A DNA stretch of 64,000 bases from Streptomyces sp. NP160. GTDB taxonomy: Bacteria > Actinomycetota > Actinomycetes > Actinomycetales > Quadrisphaeraceae. Location: contig NZ_VDMJ01000021.1 of the NCBI RefSeq assembly GCF_006335115.1, positions 1-64,000 of the forward strand, in the 5' to 3' direction. The notes under the pieces were generated by a model, which ran no database searches, was not told the DNA's origin, and saw only the letters and a list, made by a program, of their open reading frames with translations. Both the position numbers and the translations under genes were made by a program. Below are positions 26,888 to 34,942 of this stretch, in pieces (the first letter of the stretch is position 1; the number at the start of each line of letters is the position of its first letter).

Positions 26888-28017
26888 GCGAGCACGAGAT
26901 CAAGCGCGGACTGGCCGGCGTCGTCGTCGACACCACCGGGGTCTCCTCGGTGACCGCGCCGGCCACGGGGCCCTCGGAGCTGCTCTACCGCGGCTACCCC
27001 GTGCAGGACCTCGCCGCCCGCTGCACGGTCGAGGAGGTCGCGCACCTGCTCTGGTACGGCGAGCTGCCCACCACCGAGCAGCTCGTGGCCTTCGAGCGCG
27101 CCGAGCGGGAGCAGCGGGCGCTGCCCGACGCCGTCGTCGCCGTCCTCGACGCCCTGCCGGTGGACTCCCACCCCATGGACCTCGTCCGGACCGCGGTCAG
27201 CGCCATCGGCGCCACCTGGCCGACGCTGGCGCCGGAGGAGCGCACCCGCGAGGACGACCTGGCCCGCGCGCTGCAGCTGTTCGCGCAGCTGCCCGCGGTG
27301 GTGGCGCGGGTCCAGCGGCGCCGGCGCGGCCTGGAGCCGCTGCCGCTGCGCACCGACCTCGGCTGGAGCGCGGCGTTCCTCGCCGCGGCGTTCGGGCAGG
27401 AGGCGGCGCCGGAGGTGGTGCGGGCCTTCGAGGTGTCGATGGTGCTGTACGCCGAGCACTCCTTCAACGCCTCGACGTTCACCGCGCGCGTGGTGACCTC
27501 CACGCTGGCCGACTACCACTCGGCCGTCACCGCCGCCGTCGGCGCGCTCAAGGGCCCGCTGCACGGCGGGGCCAACGAAGCCGTCATGGGTGTGCTCGCC
27601 GAGGTCGGCAGCGCTGACCGGGCCGTCGAGTGGGTGGCGAGGGCGCGGGCCGAGAAGCGCAAGGTCATGGGCTTCGGGCACCGCGTCTACAAGACCGGCG
27701 ACTCGCGCGTGCCCACGATGAAGGCCGCCCTCGACGTCATGGTCGAGCGGGAGGGCCGCCGCGACCTCGCCGAGCTGTACGACGCCGTCGAGCAGGCCAT
27801 GGCCGACGCCACCGGCATCCGCCCGAACCTCGACTACCCCAGCGGCCCGGCGTACGCGCTCATGGGCTTCGACACCGAGCTCTTCACCCCGCTCTTCGTC
27901 ATGGCGCGGGTGCTGGGGTGGACGGCGCACGTGCGCGAGCAGGTGGAGGCGAACGCCCTGATCCGCCCGCTGTCGCAGTACACCGGCCCTGGTCGGCGGT
28001 CGATCACCGGCAACTAG
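26884..28017 (+). CDS. prpC: 2-Methylcitrate synthase (citrate synthase family)
   Basis: A 377-residue citrate synthase-type enzyme condensing propionyl-CoA with oxaloacetate; actinobacterial PrpC proteins often also accept acetyl-CoA. Catalytic residues appear in AEHSFNASTFTARV and GALKGPLHGGANEAVMGVL (His pair), MGFGHRVYKTGDSRV, and the C-terminal GPGRRSITGN. The N-terminal GLAGVVVDTTGVSSV and YRGYPVQDLAARC match the small type II-like synthases of methylcitrate operons. GTG 26884 overlaps the prpB stop. It closes the operon; no propionate regulator (PrpR) is adjacent. Confidence 0.95.
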   Translation: MSEHEIKRGLAGVVVDTTGVSSVTAPATGPSELLYRGYPVQDLAARCTVEEVAHLLWYGELPTTEQLVAFERAEREQRALPDAVVAVLDALPVDSHPMDLVRTAVSAIGATWPTLAPEERTREDDLARALQLFAQLPAVVARVQRRRRGLEPLPLRTDLGWSAAFLAAAFGQEAAPEVVRAFEVSMVLYAEHSFNASTFTARVVTSTLADYHSAVTAAVGALKGPLHGGANEAVMGVLAEVGSADRAVEWVARARAEKRKVMGFGHRVYKTGDSRVPTMKAALDVMVEREGRRDLAELYDAVEQAMADATGIRPNLDYPSGPAYALMGFDTELFTPLFVMARVLGWTAHVREQVEANALIRPLSQYTGPGRRSITGN

Positions 28018-28053
28018 GCTGCTCGCAGGACCGGCACGGAAGGGGTGGGCGGC

Positions 28054-28734
28054 GTGAGCGACCTCATCGACACCACCGAGATGTACCTCAAGACCATCTT
28101 CGAGCTGGAGGAGGAGGGGACGGTCCCGCTGCGCGCGCGGATCGCCCAGCGCCTGCAGCAGAGCGGGCCCACCGTCTCCCAGACGGTGGCGCGGATGGAG
28201 CGCGACGGGCTCGTGGTGGTCAGCGGAGACCGGCACCTGGAGTTCACCGCGCACGGGCGCGAGCGCGCCACGCAGGTGATGCGCAAGCACCGCCTGGCCG
28301 AGCGGCTGCTCATCGACGTCATCGGCCTGGAGTGGGAGTACGTCCACGACGAGGCCTGCCGCTGGGAGCACGTCATGAGCGAGCGCGTCGAGCGCCGCCT
28401 GCTCGACCTGCTCGAGGCCCCCCGGGAGGACCCGTACGGCAACCCCATCCCGGGGCTGGCGGAGATCGGCGGCGTGGACGTCCCCGACACCCTCGACGGG
28501 CTGCGCACGCTCATGGCCGCCGCGTCCAGCGCCCCGGCCGAGGTGCAGGTGCGTCGCGTCGGTGAGCCGGCCCAGGCCGACACCGGCGCCATGCACCGCC
28601 TGTCCGCCCTGGGCCTGCGCCCCGGCGGCACCGTGCGCGTGCAGCGGGTGGCCGGTGGCGTGCTCGTGGGCGACCCCGGCGAGGTGCTGGCCGACGACGT
28701 GGCCGTCCACGTCTTCGTGACCGCCACCAGCTGA
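28054..28734 (+). CDS. ideR: DtxR/IdeR-family iron-dependent transcriptional repressor
   Basis: A 226-residue metal-sensing regulator. It begins SDLIDTTEMYLKTIFELEEEG, with the Met that serves as primary-site ligand, has the winged helix RIAQRLQQSGPTVSQTVARME, and carries ligand residues in HRLAERLLIDVIGLEWEYVHDEACRWEHVMS (His79, Glu83, His98, Cys102, Glu105, His106 in DtxR numbering). A C-terminal SH3-like domain is present, typical of DtxR/IdeR rather than manganese regulators. With Fe(II) it should repress siderophore and uptake genes. GTG 28054 gives the standard N-terminus; GTG 28045 adds three residues. TAGGCT (28015-28020), overlapping the prpC stop, is a candidate promoter element. 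Confidence 0.9.
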   Translation: MSDLIDTTEMYLKTIFELEEEGTVPLRARIAQRLQQSGPTVSQTVARMERDGLVVVSGDRHLEFTAHGRERATQVMRKHRLAERLLIDVIGLEWEYVHDEACRWEHVMSERVERRLLDLLEAPREDPYGNPIPGLAEIGGVDVPDTLDGLRTLMAAASSAPAEVQVRRVGEPAQADTGAMHRLSALGLRPGGTVRVQRVAGGVLVGDPGEVLADDVAVHVFVTATS

Positions 28735-28761
28735 CCGGCCCCGGCGCCGCGACCGCGAGAG

Positions 28762-28777
28762 TGTGACCCAGGTCACG
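28762..28777 (+). promoter_or_regulatory. Crp/GlxR-type binding site TGTGA-N6-TCAC
   Basis: TGTGACCCAGGTCACG contains the two half-sites TGTGA and TCAC(G) with six bases between them, the standard spacing of Crp/GlxR/Cmr sites in actinobacteria. It lies about 100 bases upstream of the c-di-AMP riboswitch of the NlpC/P60 gene. Crp control of cell-wall remodelling genes such as rpfA is known in Mycobacterium and Corynebacterium. The symmetry is strong (GTGACC-CA-GGTCAC). Confidence 0.65.
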
Positions 28778-28865
28778 TTTAGCCACGATCGCGAGTTCCC
28801 GGAACGCAGAGTCACGCGTCACTACTGTCAGTCCTGCCTCGAGAGACACCTCGCGAGGTCCGCAC

Positions 28866-29053
28866 CGGGCGCTGAACCCTGCCACCGGGCGCGGTCGGGC
28901 GGACACCGCTGGCAGGGGCGGGGGACCCACGCACCACGGGGCTCCCAGGCGGAGCTCCTCGGGGTTAAGCGCGCACCCCGCCCGGTGACCCCGGGTGGTG
29001 CGCGCCGGGCGCAGACCTCGCCCGAACCCGACAGCTCACCCCGCAGGCGACGG
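28866..29053 (+). promoter_or_regulatory. c-di-AMP riboswitch (ydaO/yuaA type)
   Basis: The leader of the NlpC/P60 gene contains the conserved pieces of the ydaO class in order: CGCTGAACCCTGCC near 28870, GGCAGGGGCGGGGGACCCA near 28911, a GGGGTTAAGC element near 28960, and the 3' block CCGAACCCGACAGCTCACC followed by GCAGGCG near 29022-29048. This class binds cyclic di-AMP and turns off cell-wall hydrolase and potassium-transport genes. The boundaries are approximate. The 3' end lies only 10-20 bases before the start codon, so it could act on either transcription or translation. Confidence 0.85.
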
Positions 29054-29071
29054 AGAGGCCGAGTGGTCGAG

Positions 29072-29941
29072 ATGTCCGCGAGCAGCCGGACCGCAGCGCG
29101 TCACCGCCGTGCCGTGCGCACCCGCACCCCGCTCACCGTGCTCGGCGACGCCGTCGCCACCAACGCGACCACCGTCGGCCGCCGCTCCGCCGTCATCGCC
29201 GTGAGCGGCGGGCTCCTCGTCACCATGGGCATGCCGGCCGTCGCCGCGACCTCCGACGCCCCGCAGGACCCCTCGACCACCACGCAGAGCGCGGTCGCCG
29301 GCTCCTCCTCGGTGAAGGCCTCCCCGAAGGCGCAGGTGAGCTTCGCGCTCACCTCCCTCACCACGGTCGACGCCGCGCAGTTCCAGCACGACGCGCAGGT
29401 CACCGCCGGTGAGCGCGCGGCCGTCGCCGAGCGCGCCTCGCGCGCCGCCGACAGGTTCCAGGCCGCCAAGGAGGCCCGCGAGGCCAGCCGCGTCGCGAGC
29501 ACCGACTCCACCGCTGACGACCCGGACGTCGACCAGGGCCCCCCGGAGCCCAGCGACGACAGCTCCGCCGCCCCGGCCCCCAGCGCGAACACCGCCGGCG
29601 CCTCGGTGATCGACATCGCCAAGCGCTACACGGGCATCAAGTACCGCTTCGGCGGCACCACGCCCGCGGGCTTCGACTGCTCGGGCTTCGTCCGCTACGT
29701 CTACGCCCAGGTCGGCAAGGACCTGCCCCGCACCGCCTCGCAGCAGGCCACCGCCGGCACCCGCGTGTCCGCCTCCGAGGCCAAGGCCGGCGACATCATC
29801 AGCTTCACCGGCAAGGGCGGGATCTACCACAACGGGATCTACCTGGGGAACGGCAAGATGATCGACTCCCCGCGCTCGGGCAAGGCCATCGACGTCCGCG
29901 ACGTCTGGTCCTCCTCGGTCGTCTTCACCCGCGTCGCCTGA
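29072..29941 (+). CDS. Secreted NlpC/P60-family peptidoglycan endopeptidase
   Basis: A 289-residue exported protein. Residues 1-60 are a long basic leader followed by a hydrophobic segment (VIAVSGGLLVTMGMPAVAA) acting as signal sequence. A central Ala/Ser/Pro-rich linker includes a helical RAADRFQAAKEAREASR stretch. The NlpC/P60 domain occupies the last 115 residues: GGTTPAGFDCSGFVRYVY holds the catalytic Cys and YHNGIYLGNGKMID the catalytic His. It probably cuts stem peptides of the cell wall during growth or resuscitation. ATG 29072 is used; GTG 29063, three residues longer, is better spaced from GGAGAGG (29052-29058). The c-di-AMP riboswitch and Crp-like site upstream link it to cell-wall and osmotic signalling. 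Confidence 0.9.
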   Translation: MSASSRTAARHRRAVRTRTPLTVLGDAVATNATTVGRRSAVIAVSGGLLVTMGMPAVAATSDAPQDPSTTTQSAVAGSSSVKASPKAQVSFALTSLTTVDAAQFQHDAQVTAGERAAVAERASRAADRFQAAKEAREASRVASTDSTADDPDVDQGPPEPSDDSSAAPAPSANTAGASVIDIAKRYTGIKYRFGGTTPAGFDCSGFVRYVYAQVGKDLPRTASQQATAGTRVSASEAKAGDIISFTGKGGIYHNGIYLGNGKMIDSPRSGKAIDVRDVWSSSVVFTRVA

Positions 29942-30013
29942 GCCGCGCCCGGCGTGACCGGGTCGTGACGAGAACAGCGGGTGGAGCGCGGCCACCTCGG
30001 CCCGTGCGCGACG

Positions 30014-30019
30014 TACAGT
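30014..30019 (+). promoter_or_regulatory. -10 hexamer TACAGT of a leaderless small ORF
   Basis: TACAGT matches the -10 consensus at four positions and ends exactly six bases before GTG 30026, the same spacing seen at other leaderless starts in this window. Confidence 0.5.
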
Positions 30020-30025
30020 TCCCCC

Positions 30026-30307
30026 GTGGTGCCGCCACATCCGCTGAGCGGGGCGCTCGCAGGTCCGAGCGTCCTGCGCAGCGCTGCGCCGAGCGGCCTG
30101 GCGTGCAGGCAGCGGCTCCACCATCCGCACCAGCACCACCACGGCAGTCCGCTGCCCGGCAGCAGCGCCAGGTGCAGCGCCGTGCGCAGCAGCGCGCGCC
30201 GCGCCACCAGCCCGGCCAGCCCCACCGCCCTGACCACGACAGGCGCCGTCCCCCGCGGGACGGCGCCTGTCGCCGTTCCGGGGCCCGTCAGCGAGCCCTT
30301 CCGATGA
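30026..30307 (+). CDS. Leaderless small ORF with a His-rich stretch, upstream of the HNH nuclease gene
   Basis: A 93-residue frame from GTG 30026 (next codon is also GTG). It has no recognisable domain. Residues 31-40 read LHHPHQHHHG, six His in eight positions (codons 30119-30142), the kind of run found in histidine-operon leader peptides. About 95 bases further on, the frame crosses a perfect 15-bp hairpin. The gene after it is an HNH nuclease, not a histidine gene, so classic attenuation has no obvious purpose. CAC and CAG triplets can also arise from low-complexity G+C-rich DNA. Existence is supported mainly by the -10 spacing; function is unknown. Confidence 0.35.
   Translation: MVPPHPLSGALAGPSVLRSAAPSGLACRQRLHHPHQHHHGSPLPGSSARCSAVRSSARRATSPASPTALTTTGAVPRGTAPVAVPGPVSEPFR
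30238..30271 (+). terminator. Perfect 15-bp hairpin, terminator-like
   Basis: Bases 30238-30252 pair without mismatch with 30257-30271 around the tetraloop CCGC. There is no T-tract, as is common for actinobacterial terminators. It could end the NlpC/P60 or small-ORF transcript, or act as an attenuator before the HNH nuclease gene, which starts 125 bases later. Confidence 0.65.
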
Positions 30308-30396
30308 CGCGCCGGTGCGTCCCCGCCCCGCGCCCCGAGCGCGAGCAGCACGACCTGCACGAGCCCGCTGACGATCCACGACGAGGAGGTGGCACC

Positions 30397-30897
30397 GTGA
30401 GGACCCTGGTGCTGAACGCCGGCTACGAGCCGCTGGCGGTGGTCCCGCTGCGCCGCGCGCTGGTCCTGGTGCTGGCCGGCAAGGCGAACGTCGTCGTCGC
30501 CGACGAGGTGCCCGTCGCGTCCACCACGGTGACGCTGCCCCGGCCCGCCGTCATCGTGCTCAACCGCTACGTGCGGGTGCCGTTCGGGCGGGCCGTGCCC
30601 GTCTCGCGCCGCGGTGTGCTGCGCCGCGACGGCCACCGCTGCGGCTACTGCGGCCGCCCGGCGTCCACCATCGACCACGTGCTGCCGCGCAGCCGCGGCG
30701 GGCGCGACACCTGGGAGAACCTCGTGGCCTGCTGCCTGCGCTGCAACGGGGTCAAGGGCGACCGGACCCCGGAGGAGATGGGCTGGCAGCTGCACGTGCG
30801 CCTGCGGGCGCCGCACGGCGCCGCGTGGCTGCTGCGCGGCAGCGAGCACCGCAGCCCCCTGTGGGGCGGGTACCTGCCCGAGCTCGACGCCGCCTGA
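30397..30897 (+). CDS. HNH endonuclease
   Basis: A 166-residue protein of the small actinobacterial HNH family. The N-terminal half (RTLVLNAGYEPLAVVPLRRA, VLNRYVRVPFGRAVPVSRR) is typical of these proteins. The nuclease core is RDGHRCGYCGRPASTIDHVLPRSRGG, followed by WENLVACCLRCNGVKGDRTPEE, with two CxxC pairs for structural zinc and the Asp-His, Asn of the beta-beta-alpha metal motif. The biological target is unknown and no restriction partner is adjacent. GTG 30397 has a good ribosome-binding site (GAGGAGGT, 30383-30390), in contrast to the leaderless genes around it. Confidence 0.9.
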   Translation: MRTLVLNAGYEPLAVVPLRRALVLVLAGKANVVVADEVPVASTTVTLPRPAVIVLNRYVRVPFGRAVPVSRRGVLRRDGHRCGYCGRPASTIDHVLPRSRGGRDTWENLVACCLRCNGVKGDRTPEEMGWQLHVRLRAPHGAAWLLRGSEHRSPLWGGYLPELDAA

Positions 30898-30936
30898 GCG
30901 GGCGGGCCGGTGTCGCCGGCGCCGGCGGACGTGGGT

Positions 30937-30942
30937 GACAGT
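30937..30942 (+). promoter_or_regulatory. -10 hexamer GACAGT of the gamma-glutamyltranspeptidase homologue
   Basis: GACAGT ends six bases before GTG 30949 and supports that codon as a leaderless start rather than GTG 30910. Confidence 0.45.
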
Positions 30943-30948
30943 GGGGGC

Positions 30949-32955
30949 GTGCCCCTCACCAGCACCCGCCCCGAGATCACCGGCACCTTCGGCGCCGTCG
31001 CGTCCACGCACTGGCTCGCGAGCCAGACCGGCATGGCGGTGCTGGAGCGCGGCGGCAACGCCTTCGACGCCGCCGCGGCCGCCGGGTTCGTGCTGCAGGT
31101 GGTGGAGCCGCACCTCAACGGTCCGGGGGGCGACCTGCCGGTGGTGCTGTGGTCCGCGCAGGACCGGCAGGCCCACGTGGTGTGCGGCCAGGGCACCGTG
31201 CCGGCCGCCGCGACCCCGCAGGCCTTCGCCGACCTCGGCCTGACCGCCGTCCCCGGTTCCGGTCTGCTCGCCGCCACCGTGCCCGGCGTCTTCGGCGCGT
31301 GGGCGCTCCTGCTGCAGCGGTGGGGCACGTGGCGGCTGCGCGACGTGCTGGAGCCCGCCATCGGCTACGCCCGCCACGGCGCGCCCGTGCTGCCCCGCGT
31401 CGCCGCGACGCTCGCGTCGGTCACACCGCTGTACACGCAGGGCGAGGGCGCCTGGACCACCTCGGCCGCCACCTACCTGACCGGCGACGCCGGCGCGGCG
31501 CGCGCCCCGCAGCCCTGGTCGCGGCTGCGCCTCACGGCGCTGGCCGACACCTACGACCGCGTCGTCGCCGCCGCGGAGGCCGCCGGCTCCGACCGCGACG
31601 CCCAGTACGAGGCGGCGCGCGAGCACTGGTACCGCGGCGAGGTCGCCGACGCCGTCGACAGGTTCTGCTCCACCACCCGCTGGCGCGACGTCACCGGCGC
31701 CGTCCAGCCCGGCCTGCTGCGCGGCTCCGACCTCGCCGGCTGGGAGCCGACCGTGGAGGAGCCCGCGGTGGGGGAGTACCGCGGCGTGCAGGTGGCCAAG
31801 ACCGGCACCTGGGGGCAGGGGCCGCTGCTGCTCCAGACGCTCGCGCTGCTCGACGGCCAGCTCGGAGCGGAGGGGGCCCCCGACCCGCTCGCCGAGGACG
31901 ACGACGCGTGGGTGCACGCGTGCGCCGCCGCCTTCGACCTGGCCAGCGCCGACCGCGAGGCCTGGTACGGCGACCCGGTCGGCGCCGAGGAGGACGGCGT
32001 GGACGTGCCCGACGTCGCCGACCTCCTCGACCCCGCCTACACCGCGTCGCGGCGGGCGCTCCTGGGCGAGCGGGCTGACGCCGCCGGCCACGAGCTGCAG
32101 CCCGGCTGGCCCGGGGGCACCGCACGCCGGCTGCCGCAGCTGCCCGTGCCGCCGCGCGTGGCGGCGGTGGAGGACGGGGACGTCGCCTTCGGCGAGCCCA
32201 CGGTCGACCGCCGGCCGGCCGCTGACGAGCAGGGACGGCGCACCGACCTCTCGCGCGAGGAGCTGGGCCGTGGTGACACGTGCCACGTCGACGTCGCCGA
32301 CCGGTGGGGCAACCTCGTCTCGGCCACCCCCAGCGGCGGATGGCTGCAGAGCTCGCCCGTCATCCCCGAGCTCGGCTTCCCGCTCGGCACCCGCGCGCAG
32401 ATGTGCTGGCTGCCGGCCGGAGCCGGGACCGCGGGGGTGACGGGCGGTGGCTCGCCGCGCTCGCGGGCGGCCGCGGCGCGGTGGGGCTCGGCGCTGGGCT
32501 CGACGCTGCGGCCGGGGCGCCGTCCCCGGACCACGCTGTCCCCGACGCTGCTGCTGCGCGACGGCGAGCCGTGGATGGCGGTCGGCACGCCGGGAGGTGA
32601 CCAGCAGGACGCCTGGCAGGTGCCGTTCGTGCTGCGCCTCGTGCACGCCGCCGAGCGGGCCCGCGCGGGCGGGGAGGCGGTGGAGACGGCGCTGCAGGCC
32701 GCCGTCGACGCGCCGACCTTCCACACCGAGACCGCGCCGAGCTCGTTCTGGCCGCGGCAGGCGCTGCCCGGACGGCTGCTGCTGGAGGACCGGTTCGGGC
32801 CCGGCGTCGCCGAGGGACTGCGGCGGCGCGGCTGGGACGCGCACGTGGTGGACGGCTGGTCGCTGGGCCGCCTGTCGGCGGTGGCGCTCGACGGCGGGTG
32901 GGTCCGCGCGGCAGCGAACCCGCGCGGCGCCCAGGGCTACGCCGTCGGCCGCTGA
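30949..32955 (+). CDS. Gamma-glutamyltranspeptidase-family Ntn hydrolase
   Basis: A 668-residue protein of the GGT family. The large-subunit part has ASTHWLASQTGMAVLERGGNAFDAAAAAGF and EPHLNGPGGDLPVVL; the self-cleavage site is GRGDTCHVDVADRWGNLVS, where Thr after Asp would become the nucleophile. SPVIPELGFPLGTR and PGGDQQDAWQVPFVLR complete the small subunit. There is no clear signal peptide, so it may be cytoplasmic, like GGT relatives that act on intracellular gamma-glutamyl or acyl substrates. GTG 30949 is favoured by the -10 spacing. The stop abuts the convergent stop of the LigD-like gene with no spacer; CGCTGATCAGCG forms a palindrome across the junction. Confidence 0.88.
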   Translation: MPLTSTRPEITGTFGAVASTHWLASQTGMAVLERGGNAFDAAAAAGFVLQVVEPHLNGPGGDLPVVLWSAQDRQAHVVCGQGTVPAAATPQAFADLGLTAVPGSGLLAATVPGVFGAWALLLQRWGTWRLRDVLEPAIGYARHGAPVLPRVAATLASVTPLYTQGEGAWTTSAATYLTGDAGAARAPQPWSRLRLTALADTYDRVVAAAEAAGSDRDAQYEAAREHWYRGEVADAVDRFCSTTRWRDVTGAVQPGLLRGSDLAGWEPTVEEPAVGEYRGVQVAKTGTWGQGPLLLQTLALLDGQLGAEGAPDPLAEDDDAWVHACAAAFDLASADREAWYGDPVGAEEDGVDVPDVADLLDPAYTASRRALLGERADAAGHELQPGWPGGTARRLPQLPVPPRVAAVEDGDVAFGEPTVDRRPAADEQGRRTDLSREELGRGDTCHVDVADRWGNLVSATPSGGWLQSSPVIPELGFPLGTRAQMCWLPAGAGTAGVTGGGSPRSRAAAARWGSALGSTLRPGRRPRTTLSPTLLLRDGEPWMAVGTPGGDQQDAWQVPFVLRLVHAAERARAGGEAVETALQAAVDAPTFHTETAPSSFWPRQALPGRLLLEDRFGPGVAEGLRRRGWDAHVVDGWSLGRLSAVALDGGWVRAAANPRGAQGYAVGR

Positions 32956-33924
32956 TCAGCGCTCGGGCAGGCGGGGGCCGGGCGGCGCGTCGGGCGTCAG
33001 GACGCCGGCCAGCGGGTCGCCGTCGGTGGCGAAGCGCTCCGCGGCCTCGCTCAGCGTCAGCTGGAACAGGTCGTCACCGACCTCGTCCCAGCTGCGCGGC
33101 ACGGCCGCCTGGGGGTGCTCCCGGCCCCGCGGCGACCACGGCGTGATGGTGGTCTTGGCGCCGTTGTTCTGGCTCCAGTCCAGCAGCACCTTGCCGCGGC
33201 GCACCTCCTTCGCCATCACGGCGGTCACCCAGGGGTGGTCCTTCGCGAGGCCCTCGGCGAGCCGCTTGGCGTAGGCCGAGACGACGTCGCAGCCCTGCTG
33301 CCCGCTGATCGGCGCGTACAGCTGCATCCCCTTGCTGCCCGAGGTGACGGGGACGGCGACGAGCCCGTCGTCAGCGAGGCGCTCCGCCACGAGCACGGCC
33401 AGCTCCGAGCACTCCGCCAGGCCCGTCCCGGGCCCGGGGTCCAGGTCGACGACGAGCCGGTCGGGCGCCAGCCGCTCCCCGGGACCGCCGGCGTGGTCCA
33501 GCCGCCACTGCGGCGTGTGCAGCTCCAGCGCCGACAGGTTGGCCAGCCACACCAGGCCGGCCTCGTCGTCGACGAGCGGGTACGTCACGGGACCGCCCCG
33601 GCCGTCGTCGTCCTGGGAGGAGCCCCAGCGCCCGCCACCGGTGCCCTCCAGCTCCGCCGTGCGCACCCACCGCGGCGTGCCGGACGGCGCGTTCTTCTCG
33701 AAGAAGCGCGGACCGCCCACCCCCTGCGGCCACCGCACGCGCGTCACGGGCCGGTCGGCCAGCTGCGGCAGGAGCGCCGGGGCCACGTCGAGCACGTAGC
33801 TGACCAGCTCCGCCTTGGTGGTGGCCCGCCGGCCGGGCCCGCCGGGCCACAGCTCCCGGTCGAGGTGCGTGAGCTTCACGCGGCGCCCCGCGATCTCGAC
33901 CACCTGCGCCGCCGCGTCCACCAC
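32956..33924 (-). CDS. LigD-type primase-polymerase of non-homologous end joining
   Basis: A 322-residue stand-alone polymerase domain of the LigD family. Matching blocks: VKLTHLDRELWPG at the N-terminus, GPRFFEKNAPSGTPRWVR, LANLSALELHTPQWR, the catalytic DRLVVDLDPGPGTGLAEC with the Asp pair, VTSGSKGMQLYAPI, and KVLLDWSQNNGAKTTITPWSPR. It fills gaps with ribonucleotides at broken ends brought together by Ku. Neither a ligase nor a phosphoesterase domain is attached. A Ku gene lies 2.7 kb away on the other strand. CAGGCT six bases before GTG 33924 on this strand fits leaderless initiation. Confidence 0.9.
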   Translation of the reverse strand: MVDAAAQVVEIAGRRVKLTHLDRELWPGGPGRRATTKAELVSYVLDVAPALLPQLADRPVTRVRWPQGVGGPRFFEKNAPSGTPRWVRTAELEGTGGGRWGSSQDDDGRGGPVTYPLVDDEAGLVWLANLSALELHTPQWRLDHAGGPGERLAPDRLVVDLDPGPGTGLAECSELAVLVAERLADDGLVAVPVTSGSKGMQLYAPISGQQGCDVVSAYAKRLAEGLAKDHPWVTAVMAKEVRRGKVLLDWSQNNGAKTTITPWSPRGREHPQAAVPRSWDEVGDDLFQLTLSEAAERFATDGDPLAGVLTPDAPPGPRLPER

Positions 33925-33958
33925 GCGCCCAGCCTGCCCCAGCCGCGGCGGGACGACG

Positions 33959-33993
33959 ACGGCCCCGCCACCTGCGGGAGGTGGCGGGGCCGT
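33959..33993 (-). terminator. 15-bp hairpin terminator of the fasciclin gene
   Basis: Bases 33959-33973 pair perfectly with 33979-33993 around GCGGG. It lies 15-50 bases past the stop of the minus-strand fasciclin gene and before the LigD-like gene, separating the two transcripts. Confidence 0.8.
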
Positions 33994-34008
33994 GCGTCAG
34001 GCCGAGGC

Positions 34009-34689
34009 TCAGGACGGGGGCATGAGCACGCCGTCGATGAGGTAGACGGTGGCGTTGGCGGTCTTCACGCCGCCGCAGATGACCTGGGCGCCGTTGACCT
34101 TGAGGTCGTCCGGCGTGCCGGTCACGTCGACCTGCTGGCCCTCGACGGTGGTCTGCATGCCGACGACCTGCTCGGGGGTGAGCTGGCCGGGCACCACGTG
34201 GTAGGTCAGGACCTTCTGCAGCAGCGCGGAGTCGGTCTTGAGCGTCTCGACGGTGGCCGGGTCGACCTTGGCGAACGCGTCGTCGACGGGCGCGAAGACG
34301 GTGAACTGGCTGCCGTTCAGCGTGTCGACGAGGTTGACGTTCGGGTTCAGCTGGCCGGAGACCGCGGAGACGAGGGTCTTCAGCAGCGGGTTGTTGCTGG
34401 CGGCGGTGGCCACGGGGGCGGTCGCCATGCCCTCGACCGAGCCGGCGCCGCTCGGCACCGCGGCGGCGTAGTCGGCGCAGCCCGGGCCCACGGGGCCGGA
34501 CGCCATGGCGGCGTCGGAGGTCATCGAGTCCGAGGGGCTCATCGAGGAGGACTCCGAGGGCATCGCCGAGGAGGCCGCGTCGCTGGCCGCCGCGCCGGCG
34601 TCGGTCGACCCCCCACCGCAGGCGGCCAGGCCGAGCACGAGGAAGGCGCTGGCGGAGACGGAGAAGGCGGTGGTGAGGGAGCGCTTCAT
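34009..34689 (-). CDS. Fasciclin (FAS1)-domain lipoprotein
   Basis: A 226-residue surface lipoprotein, similar in layout to mycobacterial MPT83/MPT70. The signal ends at the lipobox LAAC (about residue 24); a Ser/Ala/Met-rich linker covers residues 28-65. The FAS1 domain follows with [41 protein letters not shown], the [13 protein letters not shown] motif and [13 protein letters not shown] at the end. FAS1 domains mediate adhesion; the ligand is unknown. ATG 34689 has a strong ribosome-binding site (GGAGG seven bases upstream). TTGAAC and the spacing further upstream hint at a regulated promoter. Hairpins flank it on both sides, so it is transcribed alone. Confidence 0.9.
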   Translation of the reverse strand: MKRSLTTAFSVSASAFLVLGLAACGGGSTDAGAAASDAASSAMPSESSSMSPSDSMTSDAAMASGPVGPGCADYAAAVPSGAGSVEGMATAPVATAASNNPLLKTLVSAVSGQLNPNVNLVDTLNGSQFTVFAPVDDAFAKVDPATVETLKTDSALLQKVLTYHVVPGQLTPEQVVGMQTTVEGQQVDVTGTPDDLKVNGAQVICGGVKTANATVYLIDGVLMPPS

Positions 34690-34815
34690 GGTTCTACCTC
34701 CGGGTCGGGCCGCCGGTCGGCGGCTCGGGCTTGCTGACACCGGGGGTTCGCAGCCGGTCACCGTGCGGATGGGTCACGATCAGGTCACGGGTTGTTCAAC
34801 GCCCGATCGGCGCAG

Positions 34816-34858
34816 CGAGGCCCCGGCCTCCCACGCGGTGTGGGAGACCGGGGCCTCG
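34816..34858 (-). terminator. 18-bp hairpin terminator of the sulfite-oxidase-like gene
   Basis: Positions 34816-34834 pair with 34840-34858 with a single mismatch around a five-base loop. It lies about 85 bases past the stop of the minus-strand molybdoenzyme gene. Confidence 0.75.
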
Positions 34859-34942
34859 TCGTCTCCGACCGGGGTTCGGAGCCCCCCGGCGCGCGGACTG
34901 GTGCTCCTGCGACCGCTGCGCGACTGCGCGGCTGCTGCGCGG

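Noticed and set aside
28763-29071. Coding extension of the NlpC/P60 gene to 28763
   Set aside because: This stretch contains the Crp-like site and the c-di-AMP riboswitch and encodes no recognisable domain.
30085-30200. Trp-rich stretch (LPWWCWCGWWS) on the minus strand, resembling a trp leader peptide
   Set aside because: It is the reverse complement of the CAC/CAG-rich stretch, and no minus-strand gene lies downstream of it. No promoter at the usual spacing was found.
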